From assembly GCA_003427395.1 (NCBI GenBank), contig BFEA01000033.1, forward strand, positions 3,053,913 through 3,117,912: a DNA stretch of 64,000 nt, written 5' to 3'. Positions 9,891 through 21,250 of the stretch are shown here, piece after piece. Source of the stretch: Chara braunii (taxonomy: Eukaryota > Streptophyta > Charophyceae > Charales > Characeae). The notes under the pieces were generated by a model. It saw nothing but the letters and a program-made list of their open reading frames with translations, ran no database searches and was not told the DNA's origin. Positions within the stretch are counted from its first letter, which is position 1. Every line of letters starts with the position of its first letter. The position numbers were made by a program, and so were the translations under genes.

Positions 9891-11514
9891 TGCAATGACA
9901 GTGACCTTCTGCAACTCTTGCTGGCAGATTTCGTTGTGAAGCTTCCGATTCACACCAGTGTCTTTCTCTCTCCTCTCCGCCCATTGTTCAACGTCTGACA
10001 CACAAATTTTATCTATCCCTCTCCCCGTCTCTGCCTCTCTCACGGGTTGGTGCAATGAACTCCAAATCGAAATCGTCATCTGTTATCGTTATGTTATTTG
10101 GCCCACTCCTCTGGACAGAAGGCAGGCCAACTCGAAATAATGCAATGACATTCTTAGAAACAGATGCAACGTGGTCCAACATGAAGATCGAAAAACTCAT
10201 GACTGTGTCGCGGCTGCGGACAGATGAAGCGATGTCCTGCTTTATACATGCCAATTTTTGTATCTGGTCTGCCGCTCTACTGGTCTTTGCTATCTGCTCG
10301 ACTTCACATTTGAGAACTCTTTCTGCAAAAACCAGTTGCTGCAGTGTCCCGCCAAGGTTCATTCCGTCCCTCCTCATCTGAAAAACCTTTGTGAGTGTCG
10401 TCTTGAACGCAGGTGCGCCCCAAGGATCGTTACCGCTCCGTCTCCATGTTTTGTCCTCCTTCATCTCTGCTCGCATCTTGTTGTGAGTAGGGAGCTGGTG
10501 ATCCATTTGTTGCGATCGGACAAGTGGGGGACGTTTTTCTGTCCAAAACTAATACTTTAGTTGCCATGTTATCTCTCCATGCACTGTTGCCATCATCCTG
10601 TTGCACTCCCCTATCACCGCGCGAATCCCGATCTCCGCTGCGTGTGATCGCAATCCTTCCTCCGCATTCTGCCCTATTAGTTTTGCATTTGTTTGCAGCA
10701 CCATGAAAAATCCATTCTCCGTTGGGTAAAGTGTTGCATCCTTTGCAGCGCAAAACGCAAAGACTTTTGCGACTGAACGAAACAGTCTGTCCTTCATTTT
10801 CTTTGTGAACACGCCGCTTTGTTGGTCGAGTCTTTGCTCTCCTTCTCCGCTTGAGCATGTTTTTCTTTGCAAATTTGTATCATGTGGTGGAAGAGACACA
10901 TTAGAACGAAAAAATAATATTAACAAGCCGAAATATCGCCTTCACTTTGGTACCTGCAAAAATAGACAATTCAGTAAAAAAGTCCAGAAAGTTCGTGACA
11001 TCATGGATACGCTAGCATATTTCGCCCTTATGACTGCGACTTCCTACAAGGGGAGCAACACTAGCCGAGTTTGCTTACCTTCTTGAGTTCCGTTGTCCTT
11101 CCGCACAAGTTACCTGTCATTCGAGGGCTTGTCGCATGCGCCTCCCCCCCTTGTGTGTTGACGGTCGCTTCTGCATCTCGTTCTTTCTGGAAATGGTGAA
11201 ATCTCTCTGTCATCCACGCCCCTTACATCTTCATCTGCCTCTTCTTTATCCTTATCTCGCCATGTGTTGTCGCTGCTCCTCTCTTCCTCATCATCGCCCT
11301 CGTCTGCATCATGAGAACCTTTACCAGAAGTTTCACTGTCACCTCCCTCGTCGTTCATTGCCTCATCTTCCTCTCCGTCCGTCTTTTCGGATATGGAGTA
11401 CTCATATTCGTCTTCTGCTTTCTCTTCAACGGCGCTGTGCAAATCGTCCGAGTCTCTTAGATCGATCGTCCCCACTGTTTTGTCCTTTTTGTATGTGATT
11501 CTCTTCTTCGTCAT
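9885..11514 (-). CDS. Possible spliced gene of unknown function
   Basis: Minus-strand open segments lie close together. The first (11514 down to about 11110) starts MTKKRITYKKDK and is strongly acidic (EEDEAMNDEGGD, GDDEEERSSD). The second (10953 to about 10549) contains KMKDRLFRSVAKVFAF and LRSHAAEIGIRAV. The third (10506 to 10009) contains FKTTLTKVFQMRRDG and ITDDDFDLEF. Splice-like signals fit an intron: donor AAG|GTAAGC at 11078 or ACAG|GTAACT at 11113, and acceptor TTTTTGCAG| at 10954. I do not recognise the family and could not prove a continuous joined frame. It may be a host gene, a captured fragment or chance. The 10549 end runs into a stop (QLKY*). Confidence 0.3.
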
Positions 11515-11948
11515 GTGTTCTTGCTGTGATGTTTTTTCTCCACTCGACCTCGTCCCGAGCGCTCTCGGTGGACGGTTCTCGCTGCAGCTAGCTCGCTTCC
11601 TCTAGACGGGAGTTGTTGGGGGTGATTCGTTGCGTTCTTTCAACTTCGAACTCTCTCTCTAACGTGATGAAACAGAAATAAGTGGTTTGTTCACGTCCGC
11701 TTTATTTTCGATTTCTGGCATCCGCTTCTGCGATGTTCTCTTCTGTTTTTTTTGTTATCAGCCTTGCATTTCTTCCTCCCCTTATCGTTATTTTTCATGA
11801 GCTTCAAGGACCTGCACAGATCCTCATAATTTTGGCCTTGGAGCCATGACCCTTTTTTTCCCCACATACATCAAATTGAATACAACAATAACTGCGTCAG
11901 ATATATCCTGGGTCATTTCATACACCCCTGAACTGTAATGGCCGGGGG

Positions 11949-12011
<63 letters not shown>
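11949..12011. repeat. (GA)n microsatellite
   Basis: Perfect GA run of about 60 bp immediately upstream of the adapter junction at 12023. Confidence 0.95.
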
Positions 12012-12012
<1 letters not shown>

Positions 12013-12022
12013 AACCATTATC

Positions 12023-12060
12023 CTGTCTCTTATACACATCTAGATGTGTATAAGAGACAG
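12023..12060. other. Tn5 mosaic-end junction: sequencing-library adapter artefact
   Basis: CTGTCTCTTATACACATCT (12023-12041) is followed directly by its exact reverse complement (12042-12060), forming a perfect 38-bp palindrome. This is the Tn5 transposase mosaic end in the back-to-back form produced when tagmented fragments are circularised for mate-pair libraries. It is not organismal sequence. It sits between a GA run and a CA run, so the flanks (before 12022 and after 12061) may not be adjacent in the genome. Confidence 0.97.
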
Positions 12061-12095
12061 CACACACACACACACACACACTCTCACACACTCTT
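12061..12095. repeat. (CA)n microsatellite
   Basis: CA run directly abutting the adapter junction. Its linkage to the GA run upstream is doubtful. Confidence 0.9.
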
Positions 12096-12522
12096 TCCTA
12101 CCCGCTCGAACTTTAAATTTTTCGTTCTCCATTGCCTCCCTTCCGCCTGTTGGATTCCATCTTTCAACGTCTGCACTCCATCCCCGCTCCCGATCTTCCC
12201 CCCAGCAATCCGCTTTCCCCATACTCTTCTCTACTTGTCCTATCACTTTATTCCCGCCTTTGCCCACGCCTTTTTCTCCTCCGTTGGGATCCTTTTCGAG
12301 CTCATTCCCCTCTGCGTATATGGTACGTCCTTTCCACTCCCCCTCTGTCTTTCGCTCTTTCTGTCTTCATTGCTCTCTCTTTCTCCATTATCTGCATATC
12401 CGCATTTACCCTATCCCCCTCCGTGACTCAGTCCCTTTCGTCATTATCCTGCTCTCTCCTTTCACTACAACCTGTCCCCACTCCCTCCTCCCTGAGCGTC
12501 CTTCCTTCCTGCCTTGCAATCT

Positions 12523-13150
12523 CTACTTCCCCACCTTGTCCGGATCCCCCCCTACACCACGTGCATTCCTCTCCCTGTTATCCTTTTGCGTTGTTTCCCC
12601 TGAAACTTCACTGGTTCCTACGTCCTCACAGCCAGTGGCTGACATTTTTTCTCCTCCTTCGCCTCCCCTCGATCCATCCCACATCCTGAGCAGCCCCCTG
12701 TCAACCAGCGCTGCCCATCCGCTTCTTCGCAAATTACCGTAAGTTCCTCTCCTCTGACGTACATCCTCCTCCCATATATATATACTTCAGGCCCCTCCTA
12801 GACGTCTTCTCCGTCCACATACCTACTTAACCTGATCGAACTTACCTTGCACGCTTGTCCCTATCCCGACGACTCTCTTTCAGCTTCCTCTGTCGTCGCA
12901 TCCGATCCTGGGCGACAATATCCTGACCCTCTCCTCCTCCTGATCGCGCATCCTCACCATCCCCCTTCGTCCTTCTCCAGCTACTCCAACCCCTCAAGAT
13001 TTCGATGACGTCAAACTCCTCCTTGCCTGACCAGGCAGGTGACCTCCCCCTGGCGTTTCCTTCTCCACCTGGCTCTCCGCATTCACAGGATGATCCCTGG
13101 CTACTCCTTCCGATAGCGGCCGTGTACAAATCCTGTCCCACGTGCAACAT
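12523..13150 (-). CDS. Possible spliced gene of unknown function (minus strand)
   Basis: The minus-strand frame 13150-12842 (about 100 residues; QDLYTAAIGRSSQGSSCECG, EEFDVIEILRGWSSW, basic tail RRQRKLKESRRDRDKRAR) ends exactly where an excellent splice donor, CAAG|GTAAGTTCG, occurs near 12848. A second open segment lies at 12732-12523 (WAALVDRGLLRMWDGSRGG). The opposite strand is pyrimidine-rich and gives only Ser/Pro/Leu low-complexity frames. The family is not recognised and the acceptor was not located with confidence. It could be host exon sequence or a fortuitous open stretch. Confidence 0.3.
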
Positions 13151-13283
13151 AGCACCCCCGCAAAAAATGATGGAGTTCCAGCTCTAAACAAATGGGGAGG
13201 GAAGGCGGAAGGACGACGGATACACGGTGGGGAGGGCAGGGGAGCGGGCGGGGGAAGGAAAGAGGGGGCGAGCGAGACAGAGA

Positions 13284-13512
13284 GGGAGTGAGGGAGGGTG
13301 CACTTCACCACGCCGTGCGAACCCACCTATTTCATTTTTGGGCCGAGTGTGAACGGAACGCTTCACCTCTTCATGCAACACCGCTTTTGAGGGACGGAGG
13401 GAGGGAGGGAGGGAGGTAGAGACGGTGCGCACTTCGCCACGCTGCGCAAAATCACCTGTTTCCCTTTTGGGCCGAGTGTGAATGCAACTGTCCACATCTT
13501 CAGGCACAACCG

Positions 13513-13544
<32 letters not shown>

Positions 13545-14243
13545 AAAGAGAGAGAGAGAGGAAGAAAGAGAGGGAGGGAGAGAGAGAGCTGCTTGAGCGC
13601 AGCCGGACGGCACGTTCGGACAGCCGACCGACGCCATATGCATCGGAGGAAACCCCAGCCCTGCCCCGCTTGCAAGGGTGGTTCGGGTTTCAAGCATCCA
13701 ACGGCCACTGCCATCTCATCCGAAAATGTCACGGCCATAAACCACCAGTACCTCACCCAGTGTTGAAAAAATGAGGGAAAAACTGGCAGTTTTCCCAAAC
13801 TCCTGAAAAGTCGGAGGCCGGGACGGCTGCCATTGATAAATCTGATAGGCGGCGGTCGTTTCGTTTCGGCCATCTGAAAAGGTCGGATGCCCACCCGAGG
13901 ACCACATTGAAAAATACGAAAAAACAGAACTATAGGCCTCCCCCCTCCCTCCTAGGCTTCGTGATTTACCTATTCCCAACTTCATTTTTGTTTCTTCCAT
14001 CCCGTTCGGGAGGCACAGCTACTGGCAAATTCTTGGTCCTTGTGGTAGACGGGCCCCCACAGGCGGCCCCAACCTTGCACCCTAAACGCTATGCAAAAGG
14101 GGCAAACATGCCGAGAGGTAACCTCCCTTCCGCGAAGAGAGGTAGAAAGCTATGCTTGCAGGGGTCCCCTGTATAGCCCTAGGCGTAGTGCTAGGGACGT
14201 AGTGAAAGAAAGACATGTTCCATGACATGTCAGAACGCTACCT
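13284..14243 (+). repeat. Dispersed repeat family C, copy 2
   Basis: Direct-orientation relative of 752-1680 with the same order of landmarks, including two GGGCCGAGTGTGAA phrases (near 13340 and 13467), the CA/GA compound microsatellite (13511-13575), CATATGCATCGGAGG and GTTCCATGACATG. It contains about 165 bp extra near 13735-13905 compared with copy 1. No conserved reading frame. Confidence 0.7.
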
Positions 14244-14417
14244 CGCCCAGCTAAAAAAAAACGACACGGCCGTTAATGCGCCGCGTTGGGTAGGGTAGGG
14301 TACCTAGCGCCAACGACACGTATCCCCAAGAAAAAAGAGGGGGGGGGGGGAAACGTGAAAGAAAATGAAAGTAAAGACTCGGAACAGAAGGAAAACGGGT
14401 GCGGCAGGGGGGGGAAC

Positions 14418-14448
<31 letters not shown>

Positions 14449-14488
14449 GGGGCGTCAGAGAGTGTCTGATGCCGAGTTTGGTGCCGAG
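14244..14488. other. Low-complexity flank before the gap
   Basis: Contains GGGTAGGGTAGGGTACC, an oligo-G run and a GA run (about 14414-14441). No gene. The sequence TGATGCCGAGTTTGGTGCCGAG abuts the gap. Confidence 0.6.
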
Positions 14489-14736
14489 NNNNNNNNNNNN
14501 NNNNNNNNNNNNNNNNNNNNNNNNNNNNNNNNNNNNNNNNNNNNNNNNNNNNNNNNNNNNNNNNNNNNNNNNNNNNNNNNNNNNNNNNNNNNNNNNNNNN
14601 NNNNNNNNNNNNNNNNNNNNNNNNNNNNNNNNNNNNNNNNNNNNNNNNNNNNNNNNNNNNNNNNNNNNNNNNNNNNNNNNNNNNNNNNNNNNNNNNNNNN
14701 NNNNNNNNNNNNNNNNNNNNNNNNNNNNNNNNNNNN
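14489..14736. other. Assembly gap (248 N)
   Basis: Runs of N. The right edge falls inside a 60-bp tandem hairpin array, so repeat collapse is the likely cause. The homologous array at 57485-58265 has about 13 units, against five visible here. Confidence 1.
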
Positions 14737-15030
14737 CGCTTCTCGGAGCCTCGCTACTTTTATCACACTTGTTCCTTTTCATTATAGTGATAAGGCAGAC
14801 TTCTCGGAGCCTCGCTCACTCTTATCACCTTGTTCTTATCATTATGGTGATAAGGCATGCTTCTCGGAGCCTCACTCATTCTTATCACCTTGTTCTTATC
14901 ATTATGGTGATAATGCAGGTTTTTCGGAGCCTCACTCACTCTCATCACATTGTTCTTATCATTATAGTGATAAAGCAGGCTTCTCGGAGCCTCGCTCACA
15001 CTTATCACCTTGTTCTTTTTATTATTACTT
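14737..15030 (+). repeat. 60-bp tandem hairpin array, locus 1 (five units, truncated by gap)
   Basis: Units carry GTGATAAG-GC-AGGCT-TCTCGG-AGCCT...CTTATCAC, an outer stem (GTGATAAG/CTTATCAC) enclosing an inner stem (AGGCT/AGCCT). Units are joined by TTGTTCTTATCATTAT-type spacers. The final spacer leads into AACGCCCCTTGAGTCATGGG, exactly as at 58268. Confidence 0.85.
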
Positions 15031-17795
15031 TTAACGCCCCTTGAGTCATGGGTCGTCCTGGAAGCCTTTAAGATCACGCGGGTCAGCCATACGAGACCCG
15101 TACCCCATATCTTAAAATTGTCCGCCTGATCCCCGACTGTGTTAGTTTGGACTTTTGAGAGTACGTAGGCATAGGTCAGACGTACGGTAAGGGTTAGTTA
15201 AGGCAATCCATCATTTCAGTATCCGATCATACCATGCACAAGTCCTTCAATCCAACTGTGAATCCCATTCCTTATCACTGGTTAGGTGGTCTATAAGCAA
15301 GGGAAGACTGCACGAAGTCAATCCCCTTGCCACCACATTCCGAAAGAAACATTCATATAGCGAGACAGTGACTCGACACTGCTCGTTCTCGCTACGTTTA
15401 TCAGCAATAGTTTGTGATACCCTGTCAGGTTCCTTACACGCAATCATGCTTTTCTCTCCCTAACACAAGCATTTCCCCTTTTCCTTCGTCTTCGGGCTTA
15501 GTTCTGAAGAACTCCTGACTCAAAAGTAACTTCTTTATTAATACAGTCATAGGTAATCTGACTCACGTGAAGGTTATAGGTTTAGGGTTTTGGGTTTAGG
15601 CAGAAGTGTTCGTACCTCACTGTTCCCTGCCTCCAGAGTTCCTCTTGAACTTCGGCAGAGCTCCCGCAATCGCCCTATCACGGTCACTTGGAGGCGGCTA
15701 AACTGACAAAGTACGGAATAAGTGTTTCTTGTGATTGAGATTCGATTTCAGCAAACCATTTGGAAAACACCATTTTCACGTTCGCCGTTTGAAAAGGATC
15801 GGTGTGCGAGGAGATTAGACATAGGAAAAGCAGAGGAGGAGGATGAAAGTAGAAGCCGTCACGTTTGACGACGATCCTCCCCTTTCTACTGCCTCGCACC
15901 CTTCCCACCTCTGATTTTCATCTTAGCATATGAAGTCAAATGATAATAATAACAATAATAGTAATAATAATAATACTGATACTAATAATAATAATAATAA
16001 CTATGAGTGTGAGATCACACAGATGTCAGAGTAGTCGTATACAAACAGCGTGCACCAGCCAAACAGAGCAACATAATGAAGAAATTAGCCAATGCTCATG
16101 CCCTCAGGCCTACACCGACTCAGTATCCATGATCACTTTCTCTGTCCGGCGCCCAATGCCCCATCCTACTCTACTCCACTATCCTACCTACAACTGTGCT
16201 CACGCAACAGGTTCACTTCGATCCCAGTGTTCATGATGTCAATACATTCACCGACCTCTTATGTACACCTTGGTGCCATTCTCTTCCCCCTCTCTTTCTT
16301 TGTCTCCCTCACTGTATGTGTGTGTCTCTCTCTCTTTGTATCACTGTGTATCTCAGTCTATGTGTGACTGCGTAGGTGACTGTGAATTGTGTGTCACCAT
16401 GCCTGGGTGAGTGTCACTGTATGTCACAGTCTGTGAGTGACTGTGCAGGTGACTGTGCATTGTGTGTCACTGTGCCTGGGTGAGCGTCACTGTATCTGTG
16501 CCTACCTGTTTGTTCCTATTAGTGCCTGTTCTTGTTTGTTTGATTTATGTTTGTCTTTTGTTCGATGCTTGACCGTAAGTCTGATACCGTTCTGTCGACG
16601 TCTGCCTGTTTGTCTGGTAGTCTTTGTTTGGTTTCTTGCTGATGTCTGTCTGTTTGTCTGATAATTTCTGTTTGGTCTGTTTGTTTTCCGCTTGTCTGTC
16701 TCTGTTTGTTTTCTATCTGTTTTCTATCTGTTTTCTGTCTTCTTTATGCATGTCTGTATTTTGTCTCTTTTTTGTGTGTGTCTGTCTTGTCTGTACTTTG
16801 CCTCTTTTTGTGTGTGTCTGTTTTGTCTGTACTTGTTTCTTTCTGTGTATGTCTGTCTTGTCTGTACTTTGTCTCTTTCTGTGTGTGTGTAGCAAATAGC
16901 GTGTGGGATATCCAGCGCGATCCTGTGTTGCGCAAACAGAGAGTGGTCGGAGCGCTGAGGCGCCATAGACATTCAAAGTAAGCTTGCAATCGAACTGTAT
17001 TCTTATCTGCCATGTCCCTGAGCTTTGTGTTTGGGCGTTTTGTCGCCAGTTTGGTGGGCCTCCTGTTTGCATACTTGTGAAGAAAATAAGAAAACAATTC
17101 TGACTGCAGATAATAATAACAATAGTAATAATAACAACAATAATAATAATAACAATAATAATAATAACAATAATAATAAAAAGCAAAGAAACGAGTGATG
17201 GCAACATCATTCATACGCGGGCCAGATAGACATGACCTCGAACCAACTGCAGAATAAAAGCACAGTAAATGCTCAGAATTGACAGTGATGGCATAGTCTC
17301 ACCATCAACACACAGAACCAGTGTCACTATCCTACGCGGCAAAGCGGATAAACGACAACGTACTTCAGATATCAACAACATCATACACAAGCGACCAGAT
17401 AGTCGTGACCTCGTACCAACAACGGATTTGCATCACGAGTCCCACTAGATAAGCACACGACAAAAGCTCAGAATTGATAATGTTGGCACAGTCTCATCAT
17501 CATCAACACAGAACCAATGTCGTTACCCTATATGAGCTCGGTATTCAGGCTAAAGACGACAAATCCTATCTTAGGCAAAAAGAGGAGCAATGGCGAACTC
17601 CAGAAATCAAAGCATCATACACGCGTGTCCAGATGGTCGGGACCTCGTACCAACAACAAAATTGTGTCACGAGTCTTTCCAAATAAGAACACAGCAAGAG
17701 CACAAGATTGACTATGATGCTATAGCCTCATCATCATCAATACCGAATCAATATCGTCATCCCATCTGAGCTCGGTGCTTCAGATTACAGACGAC
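15031..17795 (+). repeat. Rep-L unit, copy 1, left part
   Basis: Collinear with 58266-61028 at high identity. Order: TTGAGTCATGGGTCGTCC; GTTAGTTTGGACTTTTGAGAG; TTCCCTGCCTCCAGAGTTCC (15622); an ATA/AAT tract (15940-16003); a TGTC/TGTCTG-rich tract (16300-16900); AAT tracts (17108-17183); then ~200-260-bp tandem units with TCATCATCAACACAGAACCAATGTCG. No credible coding sequence: long frames over the TGTC tract are Cys/Val/Leu low complexity. A more diverged collinear copy lies at 47390-50290. Confidence 0.85.
16500..16900. repeat. TGTCTG-rich degenerate minisatellite
   Basis: Repeated TGTCTGT, TTGTCTGTACTTTG and TCTTTTTGTGTGTG phrases. The counterpart is 59800-60140. Part of Rep-L. Confidence 0.8.
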
Positions 17796-18757
17796 TTCAG
17801 GAGAGTTGTTGTCATCATCCTTGGCATTGTAGTTGTAGGGTAGATAGGATCTGCCATCTGTAGTTTGGGAGTCGAGCGCCAGATAGGAGTCGACATTGGT
17901 TCTGTGTAGATAATGATGAGACTGGTCCGACATTGTCAATTATGAATTTTTGTTGTGCTCTTATTTAGTGAGGCTCGTAAGGCAATTTTGTTTTTGGTTT
18001 GAAGTCACATCTATCGAGACACGTGTGTATCATGCTGTTGATGTCCGAAGTTCGCTATCTCTCGTTTTCCTTGCGAGATAGGAGTCGACATTGAGTCTGT
18101 GTTGATGATGAAGACACTATGCCAGCATTGTCATTCTGAGTTTTTGCTATGCTCTTATTTGACGGGATTCGTGATGCAGTCCTGCTGTTGGTACGAGGTC
18201 ACGACTATTTAGTTACTTTATGATACTGTTGGTATCTGAAGTTCGTTGCTGCTCGTTTTCCACGAACTGTTGTTGTCATCTTTGGCATTGTAGTATAGGC
18301 TAGATAGGACATGCCATCTGTAATCTGGGCGCAGAGCCCCGGGTAGGACATCGACATCGGTTTTGTGTTGATGATCATGTGCTTTGCGAAGACTCGTAAT
18401 GCAGTCTGATGCTGGATCGAGGTCACGTCCATCTGGTCACCTGTGTATGATGTCGTTGACTTCTGAGGTTCGTTGTGGTATAGATAAACAGGACCTGTCA
18501 TTGATAGTCTAGGCACTTAGTGCCAGAAATGAGTCGACATGAGTTCCTTCTCGATGATGATGAGACTATTCCAACAATGTCGCCTTTGGAGTTGGTCGCG
18601 TTCTTATTTTATGGGACACGTGATGCAATTCTGCTATTAGCTCGAGGCGACATCTATCTAATCATATATGAAAGACGATGATTGTTGTTGTATGAGATTT
18701 ACTCATTTATTAATTCGGTTATCATTATTTAATTTATTATTATTATTATTATTGGTA

Positions 18758-18804
<47 letters not shown>

Positions 18805-19124
18805 TACTATTATTGTTATTCGGGTTTGTTTTCTTGCTTATTGCCTATGCATGCAGGCTGACAACAGTGTATTAGAGACTACGTAGATCTGATGACTGTA
18901 GTCTGGGTGCTAAGCGTCAGATGAGATGGCGACATTGGATCCGTGCTAATGATGATGAAACTATACTAACATTGTCAATTATGAGTTCTTACTGTGATCT
19001 CATTTGGTGAGAATCGTAATGCTATTCGTTTTTTGGTTCAAAATCACGACTATCTGATTCACGTGAGTAATATGTTAATTCACTACCGTTCATCTTTTCT
19101 TGCATTAATTTTTATTATTATTAC

Positions 19125-19173
<49 letters not shown>

Positions 19174-19355
19174 GTTATTACTATTGTATGCACGGTAGGA
19201 CGGGTGCACGTGGCATCGGTGTTGAAGGTCGGGGTTGTGAATAATGCGAGAAACATACCTGATGTAGGAATCATGCGGCATTGGCCGTTATCTGCTCATA
19301 CTTCGGGAAAACTGATATCGCCATCTTCGACACTGTAGTGTAGACTAGGTAGGAT
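17796..19355 (-). repeat. Rep-L internal segment, inverted relative to copy 2
   Basis: This 1.56-kb block is the reverse complement of 61029-62596. At 17795/17796 the sequence switches from matching 61028 forward to matching 62596 backward, and at 19355 it ends opposite 61029. The block consists of the ~200-260-bp tandem units plus AAT tracts (18737-18810 and 19110-19172). Confidence 0.85.
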
Positions 19356-19749
19356 TGGCTCATCCCCTTCTATCGATGTCGGGCGAGGTCAGCCGAGGAC
19401 TTGGATCGATGATCGGGGTACACACACACACACATAGGTAGTAGTGAATATCTCGTTGCTGTAGTCGAAGATTCAATCGATTTTGCTCTTCCTTGCGATG
19501 GAAGCTGCGCGAGGCCAACCGTGGCCTTGAATCGATCGACCGAAATACTCTCTCTCTATCTCACTCTCTCACACGCCCTCACGCACATACACACGCATAC
19601 CCATAGTAGTGAATATTTTGATGTTTTTGCGGGAGATTCAATCTATTTTGCTCATCCTTTCGATGAATGTTGCACGAAGCCAGCCGCAGCCTTGTAGTTT
19701 TTCCAATTGCCCGGTATGCGGGTCAACGAACTGATCGAAACACTTTCTT

Positions 19750-19819
<70 letters not shown>

Positions 19820-20006
19820 CCACACACCCACACCCACATACACACACCCACACCCACACCCACATATACACACGTAGTAAAGATTCGTCGTTCTAGCGGG
19901 AGGTTCGATTGATCCCGCTCATCCTTTCGATTGATGTCGCGCGATGAATCGATCAAAGTACCCCTTCTCTCTCGTGCTCTCATCTCTCTTTCTCTCATAC
20001 TCTCAT

Positions 20007-20054
<48 letters not shown>

Positions 20055-20155
20055 ACACACACACACACATACACACACACACACGCACACACACACATAT
20101 ACATACGTAATCAAGATTTGATCGACTTTGCTCATTCTCTCGATGGAAGTCGCAC
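19356..20155. repeat. Satellite of ~150-200-bp units with embedded CT/CA microsatellites
   Basis: Recurrent core: GATTCGATCGATTTTGCTCAT, then a (C/T)GATG-(A/T)(A/C)-GTCGCGCGAGGCCAGCC-CGGCC segment, then GATCGATCGAAA-TACTCTCTCT, then CA runs and GTAGTAGTGAATAT. The last unit breaks at GATGGAAGTCGCAC (20155), where LTR-A begins. The missing remainder (GGCGCGAGGCCAGCC) resumes at 32552. Related units lie at 62690-63000. Confidence 0.75.
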
Positions 20156-21250
20156 TGTCGAGCGCATCGGCCCCCGCGCGAGCGAGGGCCCTCCCGGCCG
20201 CGTCACGCAGGAGAAACTTAGGCTTTCATCTTTAGAGACAACTCAGGGACGACACGGTGACCCGTGTCGACCCTTTGCCGCTCCGGCCGAGTGCGCCAGC
20301 TGTACATCCCGCGGTCCCCTACGACAGGATAGGTTCTCGCTGGGCACAACTTACCTTCCCTAAGGGGCTGTCACCACCCTTAGGGGCGTATCCCCGTCGA
20401 GCTACCGACCCACATGCGAAGGCTTTTATAATGCAAGTGCAGAGGTAGGTCGGCCGAGGGCTTTTGCTCGGTCGCTGTAACATAGGTTAAACGCATTTGT
20501 CCCTGGGGCGTTGATCTCCCCTGAATCGGACCGACTTCGGTCAACTAGGACGTGACGTTCCAAGCGTAAGGAAAACTTATAGTGATCTTAGTCCCTTCTT
20601 TCAAAGACAATCAAAAGTTAGACAAAACACTTTCATGAGACGATTCAGGTCAACGTAAATTGACTTATCTTCTTAAATCGACACAATCATACATGCTACA
20701 AAGGTTGACTTGACCTCAAACAACACTTCTCAACAAAAGATCAAGGCATGACCTATACACAAGGCAATGCTCAAATGACGTCTGACTAAAGTATCTTCAC
20801 TCTGCCTGCCAGACGGTTGGCTGCCACGACTTTTTCGACTTGATGAGACGCGTTGCCAAGTTCTTTCATTCCATACCACAGTGACTGCTAACAAAGAAAT
20901 GCTGACATCCCAATTCTCAAGTAAAGTTAGGTTGTCATTGCTTTAATGATGATCACGCTTTTCCTCTAACTTTGGTGTGAATGCCATTTGCAAGTAGTCC
21001 GGCTACCACAATACGAGCCAGTACTCAACTTGAACGACCGAACACTGAATGCCTCATTTAGGTCAAGGATCCGGTTCCAAATTTTGTTGGTCGCTTTGTC
21101 CTCCTGGGCAGTAATTATTCTTTTTGTTCCACGAGTGATGAAATACCAGCCTGCGACATAAAGATATTCAAGACAACACTCTAGTCGCATCTTTTTGTCA
21201 ACTAACCTGATTGCCATAGGCTTGCACTTCCTATGGTGCAAACCTATCCG
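20156..21250 (-). mobile_element. LTR-A, left copy (minus orientation)
   Basis: The boundary TGTCGAGCGCATCGG abuts interrupted satellite. On the minus strand this is an LTR 3' end (...CTCGACA). The block matches 28872-29960 and, inverted, 31470-32551. A TATA box on the minus strand (TTATAAAAG, 20431-20423) marks the U3/R transition. Similarity to the other copies fades near 21150-21250, so the full LTR length is unsure. It probably represents the 3' LTR of a minus-strand element. Confidence 0.65.
20423..20431 (-). promoter_or_regulatory. TATA box in LTR-A (left copy)
   Basis: TTATAAAAG on the minus strand, conserved at the same place in the copies at 29141-29149 and 32275-32283. LTR-B copies have a decayed TGTAAAAG here. 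Confidence 0.6.

Noticed and set aside
12044-12742. 232-codon Ser/Pro-rich plus-strand frame
   Set aside because: It starts inside the adapter artefact and consists of pyrimidine-rich low-complexity sequence.
14287-14303. Telomere-like GGGTAGGGTAGGGTACC
   Set aside because: Only three imperfect units, interstitial, and not the plant-type TTTAGGG repeat.
14273-15044. Long frames spanning the N gap
   Set aside because: They are open only because N codons cannot contain stops.
16624-16981. Cys/Leu/Val-rich 'membrane protein' frames
   Set aside because: They arise from the TGTCTG minisatellite in several frames and are not conserved in the copy at 59800-60140.
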